Assembly: GCA_039030125.1 (NCBI GenBank)
Contig: JBCCEV010000026.1
Coordinates: 1 to 32,392, forward strand
Direction of reading: 5' to 3'
DNA: 32,392 nt
Origin: JBCCEV01 sp039030125
Lineage (GTDB): Bacteria; Pseudomonadota; Gammaproteobacteria; Ga0077536
This document shows, in pieces, positions 15,689 through 23,930 of this stretch (position 1 is the stretch's first letter; each line of letters opens with the position of its first letter). The notes below the pieces were generated by a model. It saw only the letters and a program-made list of their open reading frames with translations. It was not told the DNA's origin and did no database searches. A program made the translations under genes and the position numbers.

Positions 15689-15958
15689 TTAATCCGCCGC
15701 GGTTAGGCGATCGCGGTTTTTATCGACGGTCGATTGCCCAACACCTTTAACCAGGGTTAGATCATCAACGGATTTGAAACGGCCGTATTGTTCGCGGTGA
15801 GCCACAATGGCGGATGCCTTTGCTGGCCCGATGCCGATGATTGCGGCCGCCAAGGTCTCGGCGTCGGCGGTATTAAGATTGACGCGGTCCGCGGCGAACG
15901 CGCACTGCGCACTCAATACCAGCAGGAACGCGAGCAGTGAGTTTTTAAATAAGGACAT
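15689..15958 (-). CDS. ComEA-like helix-hairpin-helix DNA-binding protein
   Basis: Short exported protein with one ComEA-type domain. Its DNA-binding double helix-hairpin-helix is seen as VNLNTADAETLA, then IGIGPAKASAIVAHRE (about 41-56), then LTLVKGVGQSTVDKNRDRL. A signal peptide (SLFKNSLLAFLLVLSAQCAFA) is followed by the domain directly, so the mature protein is about 66 residues. In competence systems ComEA binds incoming DNA in the periplasm; many proteobacteria carry such short forms whose role is not proven. I start at the second ATG (15958) because AAGGAG sits 8 nt upstream; the first ATG (15964) is too close to it. It is monocistronic, divergent from phoB. Confidence 0.88.
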   Translation of the reverse strand: MSLFKNSLLAFLLVLSAQCAFAADRVNLNTADAETLAAAIIGIGPAKASAIVAHREQYGRFKSVDDLTLVKGVGQSTVDKNRDRLTAAD

Positions 15959-16103
15959 GTCCATATCTCCTTCGGATTAGCACGTTGTTTTCACTCATGT
16001 GGGTCTCATACCCGACAAGAAGTAGGGTAAGCGCCGAACGATTTGCGGGACAACGCGCAAGCACGGTGGATATCGGACACTGGACAGGGAATTTTTCCCG
16101 AAG

Positions 16104-16130
16104 GTATCGGCGTGCAGCGGACGCCGATGC
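16104..16130. repeat. Inverted repeat in the comEA-phoB intergenic region
   Basis: ATCGGCGT-gcagcgg-ACGCCGAT (16106-16113 with 16121-16128) is a perfect 8-bp stem, extendable by a wobble and a G-C pair. It lies about 30 bp upstream of the phoB Pho box. It could be an operator or part of the comEA leader; no T-tract follows it. Confidence 0.45.
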
Positions 16131-16159
16131 TTTGAGCGCCAAAATTGCGGGCCTCAGCA

Positions 16160-16193
16160 CCGTCACACGAATGTAATAGAATGCATTTGTAAT
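16160..16193 (+). promoter_or_regulatory. Candidate Pho box and -10 for phoB-phoR
   Basis: 16160-16177 reads CCGTCAC-ACGA-ATGTAAT (about 11 of 14 agreeing with CTGTCAY repeats 11 bp apart). After 10 bp comes TGTAAT (16188-16193, 5/6 match to the -10). The predicted transcript starts near 16200, about 30 nt before the phoB ATG. Positive autoregulation of phoBR by PhoB is known in E. coli and fits. Confidence 0.75.
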
Positions 16194-16229
16194 GGCACGG
16201 TGCACACGCAATGCGTTGAGATCGAGCTA

Positions 16230-16928
16230 ATGGCGCAGAATATTTTAATCGTCGAGGACGAACGGGCGATCCGCGAGATGGTAGCTTTTACGCTGAGCGG
16301 CGATGGCTACGACTATCTCGAAGCGAGAGACGCCGACGAAGCCCGCAAAGCCCTCAACAATGAGATCCCCGATCTGATCCTGCTCGACTGGATGTTGCCA
16401 GGATTAAGTGGCATTGATTTTGCCCGGCGGTTGAAACGCGACCCCCGCACCGCCGGTATTCCCATCATTATGCTGACGGCCAAATCCGACGAGGCAGAGA
16501 AGGTAAAAGGCCTCGACTACGGCGCCGACGACTTCGTCACCAAACCGTTCTCTACCCGCGAGTTGCTTGCCCGGATCCGCGCGGTGATCCGCCGCACCCA
16601 AGCCGGCGACGACGGGGAACTCATCGAAGTTGCCAAGATCCATATGAACACACGAGCTCATCGGGTGATAATTGATAAAAACGCCGTTGAATTGAGCCCG
16701 ACTGAATTTCGCTTATTAGGGTTCTTCCTTACCCACCTTGACCGCGTTTATTCACGGTCTCAAATTCTTGATGCCGTGTGGGGAAACCATGCCTACATCG
16801 AGGAACGCACGGTCGATGTACATATTCGACGATTGCGCAAGCTGCTGGCGGAGCATGGCTGCGATAAATATGTGCAGACGGTGCGCGGTGTCGGCTATCG
16901 CTTTTCGTTGAAAACTGCGGAGAGCTAG
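16230..16928 (+). CDS. phoB: Phosphate regulon response regulator PhoB
   Basis: OmpR-type response regulator activated by PhoR under phosphate starvation; binds Pho boxes. The 232 residues comprise a receiver domain (D10/E11 acidic pair, phosphoacceptor D53 in LLDWMLPG, T83, K105 in FVTKPF) and a winged-helix output domain ending with VRGVGYRFSL. I start at ATG 16230 (MAQNILIVEDE); the frame is open to a GTG at 16200, but that adds residues not seen in PhoB and would overlap the transcription start. Followed by phoR after about 90 bp. Confidence 0.97.
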   Translation: MAQNILIVEDERAIREMVAFTLSGDGYDYLEARDADEARKALNNEIPDLILLDWMLPGLSGIDFARRLKRDPRTAGIPIIMLTAKSDEAEKVKGLDYGADDFVTKPFSTRELLARIRAVIRRTQAGDDGELIEVAKIHMNTRAHRVIIDKNAVELSPTEFRLLGFFLTHLDRVYSRSQILDAVWGNHAYIEERTVDVHIRRLRKLLAEHGCDKYVQTVRGVGYRFSLKTAES

Positions 16929-17019
16929 AAAAAAACAGCCCATAGATGAGTTTTCTACCTTTCGAAAAACGGACAATTGTTTGATAATTATTCGATAGAG
17001 TTAGCTACTAAGAGCCCGC

Positions 17020-18327
17020 GTGCATCTAAAGGATATACAGCGTTTCGGTGCCATACTCGTTCTCGCCATCGCGGTCGGTTTGGTTCTCGACGCCCTCTCC
17101 TGGGCACTGCTGACGGCAGCCCTGATTTACTTGGTTTGGCTGCAGTTGCAACTCAATAAACTACTGAGTTGGGTGAAGGAACCCAAAATTCACGAGCCGC
17201 CGGAAACGAACGGCGTGTTGGAAGAATTTGTGCGCGAGGTGGATTATCTGCGGGAACGGCACAAAAAACGTAAAAAGAAGCTGGCGAATTACCTCAAGCA
17301 ATTTCAGCAAGCGACCCGGGCGCTCCCCGACGCAACGGTGGTGCTCGACGAAGCCGCACAAGTGCGTTGGGCGAACGAAGCGGCAACTCGAGATCTCGGT
17401 GTGCGCTGGCCGGAGGACATCGGGCGGCGAATTACGAATTTGATCCGCTCACCTGAAATTCGGGAGTTCGTAGACAACGCGGATAGTCAGCAGACTATCG
17501 AAATTAGTTGCCCCAACGATCCGGAGCGCTATCTCAGCGTATTGTTAGCGCCCTATGGAAAATCGCAGCGGCTTTTTGTAGCGCGAGACGTTACGCAACT
17601 GCATCGAGCGAATCGGATCCGCCGAGATTTTGTTGCTAACGTCTCGCATGAGTTACGAACACCAATCACAGTGTTTCGAGGCTACCTTGAAAACATGCGG
17701 AACCAGCGCGACGTTTGTCCGAGCGAGTGGGAGATGCCGATAAGCCTATTGTCGGGTCAAGCTGATCGCATGCAGTCGTTGGTCGAAGAGCTGCTGTTAC
17801 TCTCGCGCCTCGAAATGGAAGAAGAAATCTCGGCTACCTCGTCGCTCGCCATCGCTGACCTCATCTGCGATATTCAAGCGCGAGCTTTCGAACTCAGCGG
17901 CGCTAGCGATCACCGATTCGTTATGGAAATCGATCCGACGGTTTTCATCGAGGGCGTAGGAAGTGAAATCGACAGTGCGTTTTCGAATCTCGTTTTTAAC
18001 GCGATTTCGTATACGCCACCCAAGGGCACAATCATCCTAAGATGGTACGCCGACGATGAGGGCGCGCATTTTGAAGTGACCGATGATGGCCCGGGAATTG
18101 AGCAGCGGCATCTTAATCGGCTTACCGAGCGCTTCTACCGTGTAGACGCTTCAAGATCTCGCGAGCAGGGTGGCACAGGACTTGGGCTTGCCATCGTCAA
18201 ACATGTGCTTTCACGACACGGGGCTGTACTTAAGATCGACTCCGAGCTTGGTAAGGGTAGTACCTTCGCTTGCCATTTCCCAGCGGCGCTTATTTGCGGG
18301 CCGGTCGTGTTGGAGGAAGCAAGTTAG
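17020..18327 (+). CDS. phoR: Phosphate regulon sensor histidine kinase PhoR
   Basis: Inner-membrane kinase for PhoB. The 435 residues begin (GTG start, AAGAG upstream) with a hydrophobic hairpin (about 10-45) and almost no periplasmic loop, as in E. coli PhoR, fitting control through Pst/PhoU rather than direct sensing. A basic linker (HKKRKKK) and a PAS domain (about 98-190) follow. The HisKA box FVANVSHELRTP carries H210, and the HATPase domain has NLVFNAISYTPP, DDGPGIE and GGTGLGLAIVK. It converges on phoU with 24 bp between stops. Confidence 0.97.
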   Translation: MHLKDIQRFGAILVLAIAVGLVLDALSWALLTAALIYLVWLQLQLNKLLSWVKEPKIHEPPETNGVLEEFVREVDYLRERHKKRKKKLANYLKQFQQATRALPDATVVLDEAAQVRWANEAATRDLGVRWPEDIGRRITNLIRSPEIREFVDNADSQQTIEISCPNDPERYLSVLLAPYGKSQRLFVARDVTQLHRANRIRRDFVANVSHELRTPITVFRGYLENMRNQRDVCPSEWEMPISLLSGQADRMQSLVEELLLLSRLEMEEEISATSSLAIADLICDIQARAFELSGASDHRFVMEIDPTVFIEGVGSEIDSAFSNLVFNAISYTPPKGTIILRWYADDEGAHFEVTDDGPGIEQRHLNRLTERFYRVDASRSREQGGTGLGLAIVKHVLSRHGAVLKIDSELGKGSTFACHFPAALICGPVVLEEAS

Positions 18328-18357
18328 CTAGAATGGGCACCGGCGAATTTTCTAGCT
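18326..18357. terminator. Hairpin across the convergent phoR and phoU stops
   Basis: AGCTAGAA (18326-18333) and TTCTAGCT (18350-18357) are perfect inverted copies separated by 16 bp. Each arm contains the end of a gene: the phoR TAG (18325-18327) on plus and the phoU TAG (18352-18354) on minus. It could serve as a weak bidirectional terminator or a 3'-end stabiliser. It is AT-rich and lacks a T-tract, so termination is uncertain. Confidence 0.4.
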
Positions 18358-19077
18358 GCCTTTGAGTTCGTTTTCGATATCTTTCAACGCCGTATGACGC
18401 ACGTCCTTACCCTCGACGTAATAGATCACGTTCTCGCAAATATTAGCCGCATGGTCACCCACTCGCTCCAGTGCTCGAGTTACGGTGATGGCGTCCAATA
18501 CATCGGTGATGCAGCGCGGGTCTTCAATCATGTAAGTAATGAGTTGACGCATAATTGCGTCATTCTCATGATCGATCGCTTCGTCTTGTTGAGCGACCGC
18601 AAGCGCTTGTTGTGAGTCACTTCTGGCAAAAGCATCAAGGGCACCTCGAAGCATGATCATCACGTGGTTCGCCATCGACAAGATATTGACGTAATGAGAG
18701 CTCGTTAGCCCACCGCGGCTGGTATCGGCAGCAATCCGGGCGACTTTTTCGATTTCGTCGCCGACGCGCTCCAAATCGGTGATGGTTTTGCTAACGGACA
18801 TCACCAGACGGAGATCGGTGGCCGCCGGTTGACGTCTTAAGATGATTTCGGTGCATTGCGCGTCGATTTCCAGCTCGTAGGCGTTAACCTTCGGGTCGTT
18901 TGTCGCGACCTCCTCGGCGAGCTCGAAATCGCGTTTGGAAATCGCGGTAATCACCTGTGAAAGCTGACTCTCCACCAATCCGCCCATGGATAAGACGCTC
19001 GAGCGGATCCCCTCCAACTCCTGATTGAACTTGTTGGAGATATGCTGTGCGATGTGCTCTACTGACATCTTCGCCAC
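18352..19077 (-). CDS. phoU: Phosphate signalling protein PhoU
   Basis: Helical peripheral membrane protein that links the Pst transporter state to PhoR and keeps the regulon off when phosphate is plentiful. The 241 residues hold two three-helix PhoU repeats, each with the metal-binding E/DxxxD pattern (DLERVGDEIEKVAR and ALERVGDHAANICENVIYYVEG). ATG 19077 has AGGTGG upstream. Last gene of pstS2-pstC-pstA-pstB-phoU, 57 bp after pstB. Confidence 0.97.
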   Translation of the reverse strand: MAKMSVEHIAQHISNKFNQELEGIRSSVLSMGGLVESQLSQVITAISKRDFELAEEVATNDPKVNAYELEIDAQCTEIILRRQPAATDLRLVMSVSKTITDLERVGDEIEKVARIAADTSRGGLTSSHYVNILSMANHVMIMLRGALDAFARSDSQQALAVAQQDEAIDHENDAIMRQLITYMIEDPRCITDVLDAITVTRALERVGDHAANICENVIYYVEGKDVRHTALKDIENELKGS

Positions 19078-19134
19078 CTAAATCTTAGTTAGAAGCTAAA
19101 GCTCCATTCGACTTGAAGTTTAGCATGTAAGTAC

Positions 19135-19992
19135 TTATCCGTATCGCCCGGTGATGTAATCTTCGGTCTGTTTCTCGGTTGGGGTGGTAAATAGCTGCTT
19201 CGTTTCTCCGAATTCAATAAGGTCTCCCATGTACATGAACGCGGTGTAATCAGACACTCGCGCCGCTTGCTGCATGTTGTGAGTCACGATCACTATTGTG
19301 TAATCGCGTTTGAGCTCGTAGATCAATTCTTCAATTTTTAACGTTGAAATGGGATCGAGCGCCGACGCCGGCTCGTCGAGCAATAACACCTGCGGTTCGA
19401 TTGCAATCGCGCGCGCGATCACCAAGCGCTGCTGTTGGCCACCGGATAATCCAAGCGCGCTATCTTGAACCCGATCCTTCACCTCCTCCCACAACGCAGC
19501 GCCGCGTAACGCTTTCTCTACCGATTTATCGATCTGGCGTCTGCTTTTTACACCTTGGATCCGAAGGCCATAGGCGACATTTTCGTAAATCGATTTAGGG
19601 AACGGGTTGGGTTTCTGGAACACCATGCCAACGCGCCGGCGAAGTGAAGCCACGCTCACTGCGGGGTCGTAAATATTCTGCCCATGCAACCGGATCTGAC
19701 CCGCAATCGTGACGTTATCCAGCACGTCGTTCATGCGGTTAAAACAACGTAGAAGCGTAGACTTCCCGCAGCCGCTGGGACCGATAAATGCGGTTACGGC
19801 CTTTTCTTTGACATAGAGGTTAATGTCATTGAGCGCCTGTTTTTCATCGTAATGAAGATTCAGGCCTTCGACTTCGAGGCACGGTGGCGAATCATCGGCG
19901 ACCGTGTCGGGTTGCTCGGAACCGTCGCGCAGCGCGTCGAAATCCACACCGTGGGTAAGACTTTCCTGGTTGGGTTCATCCTGTTCAACCAT
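19135..19992 (-). CDS. pstB: Phosphate ABC transporter ATP-binding protein PstB
   Basis: ATPase of the high-affinity phosphate importer. The 285 residues include Walker A GPSGCGKST (71-79), the signature LSGGQQQRL, Walker B VLLLDEPASALDP and the switch VTHNM. An acidic extension of about 35 residues before the core is longer than in E. coli PstB. ATG 19992 comes 3 bp after the pstA stop with GGAGAAGG as ribosome site. Confidence 0.97.
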   Translation of the reverse strand: MVEQDEPNQESLTHGVDFDALRDGSEQPDTVADDSPPCLEVEGLNLHYDEKQALNDINLYVKEKAVTAFIGPSGCGKSTLLRCFNRMNDVLDNVTIAGQIRLHGQNIYDPAVSVASLRRRVGMVFQKPNPFPKSIYENVAYGLRIQGVKSRRQIDKSVEKALRGAALWEEVKDRVQDSALGLSGGQQQRLVIARAIAIEPQVLLLDEPASALDPISTLKIEELIYELKRDYTIVIVTHNMQQAARVSDYTAFMYMGDLIEFGETKQLFTTPTEKQTEDYITGRYG

Positions 19993-19995
19993 GAC

Positions 19996-21660
19996 TCAAC
20001 CTTCTCCCCCGCTATATTTTTCTCGCAGCCGATTCCGGATCATGATGGCGGCTAAGTTAAGAGCGACAATGATAACAATCAGTAACAACGCCGTGGCATA
20101 AACCAACGGGCGCGCCGCTTCGACATTGGGGCTTTGAAAGCCAACGTCATAAATGTGAAAGCCGAGATGCATGAATTTCCGGTCTAGATGCAAGAATGGT
20201 GCATTGCCATCTAGGGGCAGTGACGGCGCCAGTTTCACCACCCCAACCATCATCAAGGGCGCGACTTCACCGGCGGCCCTCGCAACCGCAAGGATCAAGC
20301 CAGTCATCATGGCCGGAGTCGCCATCGGCAACACAATTCTCCACAGGGTTTCGGCCTTGGTTGCGCCCAGCGCCAGCGAGCCATCACGAATCGCGCGGGG
20401 AATGCGGGCAAGTCCTTCCTCAGTCGCGACGATCACCACCGGCACCGTCAAAATAGCCAGGGTTAGCGAAGACCACAACATGCCAGGCGTTCCAAATGTC
20501 GGCGCCGGTAACGCCGCAGCGTAGAACAGACGGTCGATGGAGCCACCCAAAAAATAAACGAAAAACCCTAACCCGAATACGCCGTAAACGACCGACGGCA
20601 CACCAGCTAGGTTGTTGACCGCTATCCTAATCGTTCGCGTCACCGGCCCCTGGCGCGCGTACTCTCTTAAGTAAATCGCCGCGACCACACCAAACGGCGC
20701 GACGAATAACGACATGATCAGCACCATCATGACCGTGCCGAAAATCGCGGGGAATACGCCGCCTTCGGTATTCGCCTCGCGCGGCTCGGTGCTGACAAAC
20801 TCGATGAGTTTGGCGAGGTAGTAGGCGATTTTCTCGCCTACTGACATCTGATTGGGTCGATAAGCTCGTACTAATTGGGCGAGCGGTAAACGCACCTCAT
20901 CACCGCCGACGGTCTTGGCTAGCAATACATCGCGAGCCTGTTCTTGATACAAACGCGAGAGTTCCGCATTGAGTGTTTCATATTCTGCTTGCAGTTGTTG
21001 CTCGCGAGCTTCGATCTCGGCGCCTGCGTTTGCGGTTAAGGCATTTTTAAGCTCCAGGCTGCGCTTGCGCAGACGCAAACGTTCTAGCTGAAAATTAATA
21101 CCACCGATCTCAGACTTCTCAATTTTCTTGATTTGCGATTGCAATTCATGGCGCCGCTCCAAGCGTACGCTTAATTCCGTCCACACCTGCTCGGGGGCAA
21201 TCGATAACTGTTTTTCGGCTTCGATAATGCCCGTGGCAAAACCGTAGAAATTACCCCATTCCTCGCGCTCCAAAACGATTACGGACTCAGGTCTTGCGGT
21301 CTGCTCGATGACGAGTTCGTTGATCCATTTGAAATCCAAGCCAAAAACATCGCGGTTGCCAATCTTCAATAACAAACGTTGAACAAATTCCTGGCCTTGT
21401 GGAACTTTAGTGCCCAACGACCGTAGCCGCGCGGCGCTGGCCAGCTCTTGGTCAACGACTTCACCCAAAATGAACGCTTCGTCCTGGCCTTCAACGAGTT
21501 TGAATTGCACCACCTCAGAGGGCCAAAAATGTCCCAAGCCGTGCGCACCGATAAGCCCCAGGAGACCAAACACCATAATGAGCGAAAAACTCACCGCACC
21601 GGCATTGATCCAGATCCAAGGATCGCCTGAGCCTAGCCAATGTTGAAAACGGCTATTCAT
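19996..21660 (-). CDS. pstA: Phosphate ABC transporter permease PstA, long form
   Basis: Permease subunit of the Pst importer. At about 554 residues it is far longer than E. coli PstA (about 300). After one transmembrane helix (about 16-40) comes a large extracytoplasmic part. This includes a charged coiled coil (about 165-235, with LQSQIKKIEKSEIG and QQLQAEYETLNAELSRLYQE). The normal permease core starts near 300, with the EAA loop EGLARIPRAIRDGSLALGATKAE. Long PstA and PstC forms are known from Pseudomonas and relatives. The frame is open to 21714, but ATG 21660 begins right after the pstC stop and gives a sensible N-terminus (MNSRFQHWLG). Confidence 0.95.
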   Translation of the reverse strand: MNSRFQHWLGSGDPWIWINAGAVSFSLIMVFGLLGLIGAHGLGHFWPSEVVQFKLVEGQDEAFILGEVVDQELASAARLRSLGTKVPQGQEFVQRLLLKIGNRDVFGLDFKWINELVIEQTARPESVIVLEREEWGNFYGFATGIIEAEKQLSIAPEQVWTELSVRLERRHELQSQIKKIEKSEIGGINFQLERLRLRKRSLELKNALTANAGAEIEAREQQLQAEYETLNAELSRLYQEQARDVLLAKTVGGDEVRLPLAQLVRAYRPNQMSVGEKIAYYLAKLIEFVSTEPREANTEGGVFPAIFGTVMMVLIMSLFVAPFGVVAAIYLREYARQGPVTRTIRIAVNNLAGVPSVVYGVFGLGFFVYFLGGSIDRLFYAAALPAPTFGTPGMLWSSLTLAILTVPVVIVATEEGLARIPRAIRDGSLALGATKAETLWRIVLPMATPAMMTGLILAVARAAGEVAPLMMVGVVKLAPSLPLDGNAPFLHLDRKFMHLGFHIYDVGFQSPNVEAARPLVYATALLLIVIIVALNLAAIMIRNRLREKYSGGEG

Positions 21661-21664
21661 CGAG

Positions 21665-23905
21665 CTAGAGGCTCGCGTATTTTTCGCGCAGGCGCTGGCG
21701 CACGACTTCAGCAACGGTGTTGAAACAGAAGGTCACCAAAAACAAAACCAGCGCGGCTAGAAACAAAATTCGATAGTGGGTGCTATCGACCTCAGACTCC
21801 GGCATTTCAACGGCGATGTTTGCCGACAACGCGCGGAATCCCTGGAATATATTGAAATCCATGATCGGGGTATTTCCAGTCGCCATTAAAACGATCATGG
21901 TTTCTCCGACGGCACGTCCAAGACCAATCATTACCGCTGAGAAAATCCCGGGGCTGGCCGTCAAAATCACAACTTGCGTCAAGGTTTGCCAAGTTGTCGC
22001 GCCAAGCGCCAACGAACCCATCGTGAGCTGGCGCGGCACTGAAAAAATCGCATCTTCACTGATCGAGAAAATGGTCGGGATCACCGCGAAACCGATGGCC
22101 ATTCCGACCACCAAGGAGTTGCGCTGATCATAAGCAATGCCCATCTCAGTCGACAGCCATTGCGTAAGCGATTGACCGAAGACGAGGAACTCTAATGGCT
22201 GGCTTATCTCGACACACAACCACAAAGCCAAGCACATTACCGGGATCAAGGCCAACGCTTCCCAACCCTCGGGAATTAGCGCACTGAGCGTTGCCGGCAA
22301 GACCGACCATGCATACGACGCCAACACGACCGACAAGGGCAGGACAATAAACGCTAACAATACGCCGGTGAGATACAGCTCAATGAGAGGCGCCAACCAC
22401 AAGCCAGCCAAGAAACCCAAAATAACCGTGGGCATGGCGGCCATGATCTCAATAGAGGGTTTAACGAAGGCGCGCATGCGCGGCGTCATGAAATAGGCGG
22501 TGTAAATGGCGCCACCGATCGCCAAGGGCATCGCAAACAGCATCGCGTAGAAAGCTGCCTTAAGCGTTCCAAACGTTAACGGCGTTAAGCTGAACTTAGG
22601 CTCAAAGTCGCTGCTGGCAGAGGAGGACTGCCAGATATAGTCAGGCTTCTCGCGACTTTCGTACCAAATCTCAGACCAGATCGATGCAAATGAGACTTCG
22701 GGGTGTTCATTATGAACATCAAACAATTTCAGCTTACCGCCACGCTCAGCAAGCAAGAGGGCATCGGCACGGGGCGACATTGCGAGTTTGTCGAAAGCCA
22801 CTTCGCTAACGCGACGGTTAATTAGCGTGCGGCCGGCCGTGGTGTGAAAAACCCCTAAGTTGCCATCCGCATCGATCGCGGCGAAGCCTTTGCGGAAATA
22901 TTCTGGGGCGATATCGACCACCGGGCTCGTGAATGCCTCGAAGCTGCGGACATTCATCATGGTGTAGTTATTGCTGGCGTCGCGTACCGGAAACCATTGC
23001 GAAATTTTTCCTCCGCTGTCGCCAATCAATAGAGAAATCCCGCCGCTTAAAAAACGCAGCACCGAGACTTCGCGATCAGGTTCGATGACAGAAACTCTAT
23101 CAACCAATTTAATGTCGTCTTTATTTTGAATGTCATAGAAATAAAGACTGCCGGCGGCGTCGATCGCGTACAGCTCGCGTTGATCAACGTCGAGCACCAG
23201 ATGAGTCAGTGATTGCGCACCGGTGCTTATAATCTGAGTAGACTCGGTGATCGTGACTTCCTCATCGAGGAAGGACTCTTCGCGACCAATATGCAGAACA
23301 AAAATACGACCGTCTCCGGTGCTGGCGGCGACGGTTGTTTCCTCTTCGGAATACTCGCCGGCGAGAAGTCTTGGCATCCCCTCGAAGTTATCGATTTCGA
23401 ACAGTTCTTCGCCAAGCGGGTAGCCAATACTTGGCTTCACAACTCGCTTGTCGTCTTGGTAACTAATTGAATAATAGGGTTTGGCGAGAAGAATTTTACC
23501 GTCCGCAATAGCCGCGGTAATGAGGTGAGATGCGGGATCACCAGTGCTGATTGTGGCGAATTTCGAACCCCCCTTCGGATCGAGCTTACCGCCCGCCACG
23601 CTCGCTTGCGTTTCGGTGTCAATAAACCTGAAATCTCCGTCTTCATTGATCACGAGCGCCAAACCGGTGTATTCATCCAGAGCAATATGCGCAGGCCCGT
23701 CCATTACGGAGCGCAGCTCCGTGCGGGTTTCGATGGCGGCCGGGCGAAACATCGGAACCACGACGAAAAACAAATAAACGAAAATCAAAAGGATCGCGGC
23801 GAGCACTGCGACGCCGCCGGCCGCCATCACCCACGCGAACACCCGGTCCTTGAGCAACCTGAAGCGCTCTGTACTCTCTCCGGTAACCAGTTGTGGATCG
23901 TTCAT
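21665..23905 (-). CDS. pstC: Phosphate ABC transporter permease PstC, long form with propeller-like domain
   Basis: Permease subunit partnering PstA. The 746 residues split into an N-terminal helix (about 26-52), a periplasmic region (about 55-430) and the permease core (from about 440; EAA loop SVPRQLTMGSLALGATTWQ). The periplasmic region has repeated strands of beta-propeller or WD40 look, for example GDGRIFVLHIG, DAAGSLYFYDIQN, GDSGGKISQWFPV, DADGNLGVFHT and ERGGKLKLFDVH. E. coli PstC (about 320 residues) lacks this part; Pseudomonas has a comparable long form. What the domain binds is not known to me; docking of PstS or a cell-wall partner is inference. Lies 25 bp after pstS2. Confidence 0.95.
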   Translation of the reverse strand: MNDPQLVTGESTERFRLLKDRVFAWVMAAGGVAVLAAILLIFVYLFFVVVPMFRPAAIETRTELRSVMDGPAHIALDEYTGLALVINEDGDFRFIDTETQASVAGGKLDPKGGSKFATISTGDPASHLITAAIADGKILLAKPYYSISYQDDKRVVKPSIGYPLGEELFEIDNFEGMPRLLAGEYSEEETTVAASTGDGRIFVLHIGREESFLDEEVTITESTQIISTGAQSLTHLVLDVDQRELYAIDAAGSLYFYDIQNKDDIKLVDRVSVIEPDREVSVLRFLSGGISLLIGDSGGKISQWFPVRDASNNYTMMNVRSFEAFTSPVVDIAPEYFRKGFAAIDADGNLGVFHTTAGRTLINRRVSEVAFDKLAMSPRADALLLAERGGKLKLFDVHNEHPEVSFASIWSEIWYESREKPDYIWQSSSASSDFEPKFSLTPLTFGTLKAAFYAMLFAMPLAIGGAIYTAYFMTPRMRAFVKPSIEIMAAMPTVILGFLAGLWLAPLIELYLTGVLLAFIVLPLSVVLASYAWSVLPATLSALIPEGWEALALIPVMCLALWLCVEISQPLEFLVFGQSLTQWLSTEMGIAYDQRNSLVVGMAIGFAVIPTIFSISEDAIFSVPRQLTMGSLALGATTWQTLTQVVILTASPGIFSAVMIGLGRAVGETMIVLMATGNTPIMDFNIFQGFRALSANIAVEMPESEVDSTHYRILFLAALVLFLVTFCFNTVAEVVRQRLREKYASL

Positions 23906-23930
23906 CGCGAGTGGAAATGCCGCCTAATTC

